64,000 nt of DNA from Ohtaekwangia koreensis (GTDB lineage Bacteria; Bacteroidota; Bacteroidia; Cytophagales; Cyclobacteriaceae): NCBI RefSeq assembly GCF_900167975.1, contig NZ_FUZU01000001.1, forward strand, positions 1,522,580-1,586,579, read 5' to 3'. Shown here one piece after another: positions 58,867 to 64,000 of this stretch. The notes under the pieces are model-generated. The model had not been told where the DNA came from. It searched no databases and saw only the letters and a program-made list of their open reading frames with translations. Within the stretch, counting starts at the first letter, position 1. Each line of letters begins with the position of its first letter. The position numbers were made by a program, and so were the translations under genes.

Positions 58867-59922
58867 TTATTGGATAATTTTGATGGTAGAATTTTCATTC
58901 AGGTAGCTACTATTGGCCACTACTACTTCGCGAATGTTTTCGAGCCCCTGGCTGATATAGGCCTTTTGATTATCAAACTGAGAAATCACGACAGGTACTT
59001 TCTTCACTTTGTTGTTCCCGGATGTAGTATATACAAAAGCTTTATTTCCATCGGCTTCTATCAAAGCATCGTACGGAATGACGGGGAGTGAATGATTTTG
59101 AGCGGCAATAATTTGTACCTTCCCAAACATACCGGTTGCAGGCTTAACGTCTCCAAGTTTAGTCTTAAGTTCAATCTGGAATGATCCTGTAGCGCGATCA
59201 GAAGTTAGCGACTTGCGGAATACATATGCTTCAAAACTCTTATTCGGGTAGCCGTCCAATGTAACAACAGCTCGCTGACGGATTGATATAGCAGCCCATT
59301 CTTTATCCGTTACACCGACCTTGAGTATATAGTTATTATCATCCGTTTCATTGATGGCCAACACAGGCGTGCCCGGTCCGACAATCTCTCCTTCATGTGC
59401 AATCTTTTTGGTAACAAAACCATCTGAAGTAGCATTGATCTGAGAATATTGCTTATTAAAAGCAACGGCTTCGGCTGCTTTTTGTGCAATGTCAAGCCCG
59501 GTTTTGGTATTCTGTAATTGCTCAAGTGTATAGACACTATCGCTATACAGATGAACAGCACGATCATAATCTCGTTGTGCCTTTTCTGAATTAAGTCTTG
59601 CTTGCTCATACCCGGCCGTTATTTCAGTAGTATTCAGTAACGCTAAGGTCTGTCCCTTTTTAAAGAACTGACCTTCTTCAACAAGCACTTTGCTAACAAC
59701 GCCACCAATCTTGAACGAGTAGATGGCTTCATTTTCCGTTGTGAGCAAGCCTGTCGCGAAAATGTCTTCGGAGGATTTTTGGGATGAAACTGAAATTACT
59801 TTTACAGGTATAATTTCAGTTGACTGTCCGGAACGGTTTACCTTTCCGTTCTCTTGGTGTCCGCAGGAAACAAACAGTGTTCCCAGGCAGATACAAAAAC
59901 TCAAAGTTGATATTGTCTTCAT
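58867..59922 (-). CDS. RND efflux periplasmic adaptor (membrane fusion protein)
   Basis: A 351-residue adaptor with a lipoprotein-like signal (LSFCICLGTLFVSCGHQE, lipobox VSC), lipoyl half-motifs SFKIGGVVSKVLVEEGQFFK and SDGFVTKKIAHEGEIVGPGT, a short hairpin, and beta-barrel end (KLGDVKPATGMFGKVQIIAA). It links the RND pump to TolC. It lies 21 bases after the TolC gene and 6 before the pump. Confidence 0.93.
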   Translation of the reverse strand: MKTISTLSFCICLGTLFVSCGHQENGKVNRSGQSTEIIPVKVISVSSQKSSEDIFATGLLTTENEAIYSFKIGGVVSKVLVEEGQFFKKGQTLALLNTTEITAGYEQARLNSEKAQRDYDRAVHLYSDSVYTLEQLQNTKTGLDIAQKAAEAVAFNKQYSQINATSDGFVTKKIAHEGEIVGPGTPVLAINETDDNNYILKVGVTDKEWAAISIRQRAVVTLDGYPNKSFEAYVFRKSLTSDRATGSFQIELKTKLGDVKPATGMFGKVQIIAAQNHSLPVIPYDALIEADGNKAFVYTTSGNNKVKKVPVVISQFDNQKAYISQGLENIREVVVANSSYLNENSTIKIIQ

Positions 59923-59943
59923 TGTATGTCGTTGTTAAATTTT

Positions 59944-61305
59944 TTATTGTATACTAAAACTTGCGCTGGCTCTTTCAATCGTAGCATTCGTTATCCATGC
60001 ATTGAACAAGGCTATATTTAAGTCCAGCCTGGCGTTTATTAATTGATTTTGAGCGTCCAGCAATTCGATATATATAGCTAGTCCTTCTTTGTACAGCTTT
60101 AACTCATCGTTGTAATAAGTCTGAGCCGTTTTTAACTGCGATTGGGCTGCATGGTATTGCGCTAACGCACTTTGAAATTCGTTTTTACGAACCTGCAATT
60201 CAGTTTTGAGTTGATGTTCTATATAGTCAGTTTGCGCAGCGAGGCTTTGTTGTTCAGATCGGGCTTGTTTGATTTTGTAAGAGTTTACTCCGGATGAAAA
60301 GACGTTCCAGGTTAATGTGAGCCCGCCCAAGTAGTATCTGCTTTTATCATTGAACTTCCAGTCGAAGGATTGTGAACCGAGATCCAGAAAGGCGCTAAGT
60401 TTTGGGACTATATATGATCTTGAAAGGCCCGTCAGGTTTTCATCAATTCCTTTGACAATGCCCAGCTTTAGAAGCTCCTCTCTTTTATCAACGCGTGAAT
60501 CCGTTAACGAATCCTGTATAGGCAAAATTTGCATGTCATCCAGTTTGATGCTATCGGTAAGCGGACGATTAATCAGGAAGTTGAAATAGGCTTGCGCCGA
60601 TTTTTGATTTTGAATGGCGGCTGTTAATGCAGCATCTATTCTAACGACCTCACTTTCGCTGCGAAGTACTGCAGTTCGATTTACCTTTTCATTATTCAGA
60701 AGCGCTGTATTAATCCGCTTCCCTTCTTCAACCAATTGTAATGAAGATTCATATATACTCACTGCCTTGACTGCTTTCGCATATTGATAGTAGGCGACCT
60801 TTACATCCTTCACAAGTTCACGCTTGTACAAGGCTACTTCGGTCCGTTGCAATTCTACCTGTTGCTGTTTAATCCGCTTGTTATAAATCAATTCAGCATT
60901 GATCAAAGGAAGCGTTGTCCTGAATTTTGCATCGTAAAAATTGTCAGGGTTGAGCAGTATGCTTTGATTTTGCAATTGTGGAAAGTTGTTACTTCCCGTG
61001 AGCTGATTGAGTGTTGAATAAGCCTGGTTTAGTAGGTCACCGGTTGGGAAATCGATCGTTCTTCCGCCATCTGCTTTTGTGTAGGTAGTGGAAAACGTGA
61101 CCGAAGGTAAAAACATGCCTTTCGCTTCTTTCAAGGCATACAAGCTGCGTTCGAATTGAAAGTCTTGTTGTTTGATACTCTCGTTGGCTTCCAATGCCTG
61201 GTTGATATATAGCGTCAAACTTTCTTGAGCGAGAACTGCATTTGACCGCATGAGCAGTAACGTAAGCAGAACGCAAGCACTCCACTGTAGCAATTTTGGT
61301 TTCAT
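59944..61305 (-). CDS. TolC family outer-membrane efflux protein
   Basis: A 453-residue outer-membrane factor with a signal peptide (LQWSACVLLTLLLMRSNAVL) and two OEP repeats (LYINQALEANESIKQQDFQF; GLTLTWNVFSSGVNSYKIKQ). It forms the exit duct for the RND pump encoded downstream. First structural gene of the operon, 53 bases after the TetR gene, with a degenerate operator in between (61325-61346). Confidence 0.92.
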   Translation of the reverse strand: MKPKLLQWSACVLLTLLLMRSNAVLAQESLTLYINQALEANESIKQQDFQFERSLYALKEAKGMFLPSVTFSTTYTKADGGRTIDFPTGDLLNQAYSTLNQLTGSNNFPQLQNQSILLNPDNFYDAKFRTTLPLINAELIYNKRIKQQQVELQRTEVALYKRELVKDVKVAYYQYAKAVKAVSIYESSLQLVEEGKRINTALLNNEKVNRTAVLRSESEVVRIDAALTAAIQNQKSAQAYFNFLINRPLTDSIKLDDMQILPIQDSLTDSRVDKREELLKLGIVKGIDENLTGLSRSYIVPKLSAFLDLGSQSFDWKFNDKSRYYLGGLTLTWNVFSSGVNSYKIKQARSEQQSLAAQTDYIEHQLKTELQVRKNEFQSALAQYHAAQSQLKTAQTYYNDELKLYKEGLAIYIELLDAQNQLINARLDLNIALFNAWITNATIERASASFSIQ

Positions 61306-61324
61306 TTTTTGATTATTGTTTTAA

Positions 61325-61346
61325 TTTTAAACGCTGTTCAGTAAAA
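61325..61346. promoter_or_regulatory. Second TetR operator candidate (degenerate)
   Basis: The minus strand reads TTACTGAACA then GCGTTTAAAA, sharing the left ten bases with the operator at 61988-62008. It lies between the TetR and TolC genes. Confidence 0.5.
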
Positions 61347-61358
61347 TATTAAAAAAAA

Positions 61359-61964
61359 CTAGGCCTTTTCAAGTATCGAAATAAAACACTGATATCCGTG
61401 TGTCATCAGTTCCTCTGTGGAGTGCTCCTTAAAATTCCTTGTTCTGTCTTTGCAGAACAAGGCACAAATTCCATGTAAAGCTGAGAGGATCATAAACGTC
61501 AGATAATCCGCATTCATCCCTTTAAAGCGGCCCTGCTGCTGGCATGCGTCAACAGTTGTTTTTAAGTGCTGAATCGCTTCGCCTGCGAGATTGAGACCTT
61601 TTTCCTTATAGCCTGCCGTTTCCTCTACCAGGAACATGAGGTTATAATAGTCTCTATTCTCAATAGCAAATTGGATAAAATTCCTTCCGCTTGCTTTAAG
61701 GCGCTCAAATGGGTCCTCAACATTATCAAGCACTCTACTTTTACTCAGCAGCAACCGAAACCCTTCCTCATAAAGCTTATGGAAGATTTCACCTTTGTCC
61801 TTAAAGTAGAAGTATAAAGTTCCGGGGCTATAATTGATCTCATCCGCAATGTTTCGCATACTGGAACGCTCATAACCGTTTTTCAGGAATACGCTTCTGG
61901 CGCCATCCAGAATGCGTTTTGTCATTTCCTCTTTTTCTTTATTTTTTCTTTCTGCTATTGACAT
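61359..61964 (-). CDS. TetR/AcrR family repressor of the RND operon
   Basis: A 201-residue TetR protein: ILDGARSVFLKNGYERSSMR, NIADEINYSPGTLYFYFKDK (HTH), and a C-terminal TetR_C domain (FIQFAIENRDYYNLMFLVEE). First gene of the efflux operon, so it probably represses the operon including itself. A perfect dyad TGAACA-C-TGTTCA is 28 bases upstream and a degenerate copy follows the gene. Confidence 0.92.
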   Translation of the reverse strand: MSIAERKNKEKEEMTKRILDGARSVFLKNGYERSSMRNIADEINYSPGTLYFYFKDKGEIFHKLYEEGFRLLLSKSRVLDNVEDPFERLKASGRNFIQFAIENRDYYNLMFLVEETAGYKEKGLNLAGEAIQHLKTTVDACQQQGRFKGMNADYLTFMILSALHGICALFCKDRTRNFKEHSTEELMTHGYQCFISILEKA

Positions 61965-61987
61965 GATGCGATCAATTCGATGGCAAG

Positions 61988-62008
61988 TTACTGAACACTG
62001 TTCAATAA
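61988..62008. promoter_or_regulatory. TetR operator candidate
   Basis: TTACTGAACACTGTTCAATAA, with perfect core TGAACA-C-TGTTCA (61992-62004), in the promoter region of the TetR-TolC-adaptor-pump operon. Confidence 0.65.
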
Positions 62009-62117
62009 AAACGAATGTTTTTCAAAAAAGTTTTGAATGAGTTATAAATTGTGATGCGATTGTAACCTTTCGACACTCACGCTTTGCAAAACCTCATGAT
62101 TAAAATGATGGGGTGAT

Positions 62118-63032
62118 TTAAGAAAGCGCCTGCGGTGAAGGACTGCCGGCTGGTCTTGATTTATCTTCCGGTAGCGGGACATATTCATGGTTGTCCGATG
62201 GTGGCAGTATAATTCTTCCTTCTTTCCAATCTGCTTTTGCCTGTTCAATTCTCTCTTTGCGCGAAGACACAAAGTTCCACCAGATAAAACGTTCTCCCAA
62301 TGGTTCGCCACCCAGTAGCATGAGAGTAGTAGGTTCTTTAGCCATGAGAATCGGATCTACACCTTTTGAAAAAATGAGCATCTGTCCGGCATGATAGGTA
62401 GTTCCTGAAACTTCAATACTGCCCTTTACTATATAAATGCCACGCTCGGAGTGTTCTTGCGGCAAACCAAACCGAGCGTCCTTTTCCAATACTACGTGAA
62501 GATAAAATAACGGAGAGTGTATATGTACATTGCCTTTTAATCCAAAAGCATTTCCAGCGATTAGCCGCATCCATACACCTTTGTCTGTAAACACAGGTAG
62601 CTCCTCGGGTTTATAGTTATTAAACGATGGTGCAGACTCCTCTGCCTTTTCCGGCAATGCCACCCACGTTTGAATCATCTCCAGAGCACCGCCCGCTAAA
62701 ATAGACGGGTCTTCAAAACGTTCGGAGTGAGCAATACCACTTCCCGCCGTCATCCAGTTTACCTCGCCCGGCCGAATGATTTGCTCGACTCCCAGACTAT
62801 CCCGATGCATGACCTGGCCACCAAATAAATAGCTTACGGTAGAAAGTCCGATATGCGGATGAGGGAGTACATCCATCGAGCTTATGTTTTCAGGAGCGAT
62901 TGCTACCGGGCCGGCATGGTCCATAAATATAAATGGCCCCACCATTCTTCTCAGGCGGAAGGGTAGGATTCTGCGCACTTCCATTCCCGGGGTAATGGCT
63001 GCTTTTCGTGCTTCAATGACGATGTCTAACAT
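62118..63032 (-). CDS. Pirin family protein
   Basis: A 304-residue bicupin. Metal-binding N-terminal motif VLPHPHIGLSTVSYLFGG with the paired His, RDSLGVEQIIRPGEVNWMTA with Glu and SGIAHSERFE. Pirins bind iron and some act as quercetinases or redox regulators. It is transcribed with the luciferase-like gene on the same strand, 30 bases apart. The C-terminal tail is disordered. Confidence 0.9.
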   Translation of the reverse strand: MLDIVIEARKAAITPGMEVRRILPFRLRRMVGPFIFMDHAGPVAIAPENISSMDVLPHPHIGLSTVSYLFGGQVMHRDSLGVEQIIRPGEVNWMTAGSGIAHSERFEDPSILAGGALEMIQTWVALPEKAEESAPSFNNYKPEELPVFTDKGVWMRLIAGNAFGLKGNVHIHSPLFYLHVVLEKDARFGLPQEHSERGIYIVKGSIEVSGTTYHAGQMLIFSKGVDPILMAKEPTTLMLLGGEPLGERFIWWNFVSSRKERIEQAKADWKEGRIILPPSDNHEYVPLPEDKSRPAGSPSPQALS

Positions 63033-63062
63033 GTATATATATAGTTAATGCTCAGGCTTTGT

Positions 63063-63998
63063 TCACTTTTTGTTTTGCATATTCACCAATGGAATCACTT
63101 TGGTTCCGATCAGTTCAATGGATTTACTCAACTGTGCATGCGTCAGGCCTGCATTATCCATTTGAAAAGTGAAGCGGTCAACACCACCCAACGATTCACT
63201 GTGACGCAACAATTTTTCAGCCACTCGTTCCGGACCTCCTACCACAAGGACACCTTTTGGAGCGATCAACGAATCGAACTGTGATCGCGTAACCGGAGGC
63301 CAGCCGCGTTGCTTGCCAAGCCGTGTCCATAACTCCGCGTATCCTGGGTAATATTCAGTTACGGCTTCCTCATCTGTTGCTGCTACATAGCCGGGAGAAT
63401 GCAATCCAACACTCAGTTGTTCGGGTTTAAATCCTGCTTTACTCCCTGCTTCGCGATACAAGTCAATCAACGGACGGAAGCGATGTGTTTCACCTCCGAT
63501 AACTGCAACCATTAATGGCAACCCCAAACTTCCTGCGCGCACAAAAGATTCCGGAGTTCCTCCTACACCTAACCACACAGGCAGCTGTGGCTGCAAGGCG
63601 CGGGGATAAACTGGCAAGTTGTTAATGGGTGCGCGAAACTTGCCAGCCCAGGTAATAAACTCCTGATCGCGTATCTTAAGAAGTAAGTCTAACTTCTCTT
63701 TAAATAGTGCATCGTAGTCATTTAGGTTGTATCCAAATAAAGGATATGCTTCTATGGACGAACCACGACCCACAACCAACTCTGCACGACCTTTCGATAT
63801 AAGATCTAAGGTGGCATAACTCTGATAAACGCGCACCGGATCAGCAACGCTCAATACTTTCACAGCACTCGCAAGCCGTATGCGTTTGGTACGCGCTGCT
63901 GCAGCGGCCAGTATTACTTCCGTTGCCGAATCCAGAAACTCCTTTTTATGATGTTCGCCTATACCAAAAACATCGAGTCCTGCCTGATCTGCTAAACT
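63063..63998 (-). CDS. LLM class flavin-dependent oxidoreductase (5' end outside window)
   Basis: A luciferase-like monooxygenase, cut by the window edge: the frame runs open to 63998 (GLDVFGIGEHHKKEFLDSAT at its start). Family segments: RLASAVKVLSVADPVRVYQS, ELVVGRGSSIEAYPLFGYNL and QLPVWLGVGGTPESFVRAGS. It binds FMN and oxidises small organic molecules; the substrate is unknown. A GTG at 63863 is an internal codon, not the start. Confidence 0.88.
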   Translation of the reverse strand, partial: SLADQAGLDVFGIGEHHKKEFLDSATEVILAAAAARTKRIRLASAVKVLSVADPVRVYQSYATLDLISKGRAELVVGRGSSIEAYPLFGYNLNDYDALFKEKLDLLLKIRDQEFITWAGKFRAPINNLPVYPRALQPQLPVWLGVGGTPESFVRAGSLGLPLMVAVIGGETHRFRPLIDLYREAGSKAGFKPEQLSVGLHSPGYVAATDEEAVTEYYPGYAELWTRLGKQRGWPPVTRSQFDSLIAPKGVLVVGGPERVAEKLLRHSESLGGVDRFTFQMDNAGLTHAQLSKSIELIGTKVIPLVNMQNKK

Positions 63999-64000
63999 GA

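Noticed and set aside
1-64000. CRISPR arrays, insertion sequences, ribosomal RNA
   Set aside because: No regularly spaced 25-40 bp repeats, no transposase and no rRNA seen on either strand.

Overview
The window is a chromosomal segment of a Bacteroidota bacterium, most likely of the Cytophagales/Cytophagia type, carrying a prophage of about 29.5 kb. Evidence for the phylum: a 667-residue six-domain ribosomal protein S1, promoters of the Bacteroidota TTTG/TTG-N19-TAnnTTTG type, starts without clear Shine-Dalgarno sequences, DUF4260, DoxX, NTF2-like and YkgJ genes, and a type IX secretion C-terminal sorting-domain remnant. No ribosomal RNA gene is present, so the genus is not assigned.

Layout. 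1-16.1 kb: accessory metabolic and regulatory genes (Old Yellow Enzyme end, DoxX, DUF4260, SRPBCC, GyrI-like, VOC, RibD-like reductase, NTF2-like, YkgJ), a thioredoxin, a TPR protein, a ligase-associated exonuclease plus ATP-dependent DNA ligase, an OmpA-like protein, an ABC ATPase plus TolC pair behind a probable sigma-54 promoter, and rpsA with a hairpin-rich leader. 16.15 kb: tRNA-Cys(GCA), whose 3' end is the phage attachment site. 16.2-45.7 kb: HK97-type, siphovirus-like prophage bounded by 23-bp direct repeats. 45.7-64 kb: chromosome again (amidohydrolase, NAD(P)-binding oxidoreductases with HxlR/TetR regulators, Crp/Fnr regulator, several gene remnants, an RND efflux operon with its TetR repressor, pirin, and a cut-off luciferase-like monooxygenase).

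The prophage. Packaging, head and tail genes run on the minus strand from about 38.8 to 17.5 kb in textbook order: HNH, small terminase, large terminase, portal, prohead protease, major capsid, connector, head-closure, gp10-like, tail terminator, tail tube, frameshifted tail-assembly chaperone, tape measure, tail-tip protein, a free-standing S74-like chaperone domain, baseplate and fibre proteins, and a beta-helix tailspike. Plus-strand cargo sits at both ends and between packaging genes: a lipoprotein and two small proteins at attL, and a PutAbiC-type abortive-infection protein between the HNH and small terminase genes. The right arm (38-43 kb) holds mostly unrecognised proteins, a tandem winged-helix protein that could be an initiator, and a tyrosine integrase next to attR. 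I recognise no endolysin, no CI/Cro repressor and no standard replication protein.

Most interesting signals: an 11-bp motif (AAGTATTTATA, minus-strand sense) at ten intergenic gaps or leaders of the phage; seven copies of an 11-bp integrase arm-site candidate at the two phage ends, one over the integrase start codon; the phage-borne PutAbiC gene inserted in the packaging module; a right arm rich in dyads, 10-bp phased repeats and a possible structured RNA; and a chromosomal stretch at 50.8-55.8 kb with decayed copies of HxlR, T9SS and NmrA genes.
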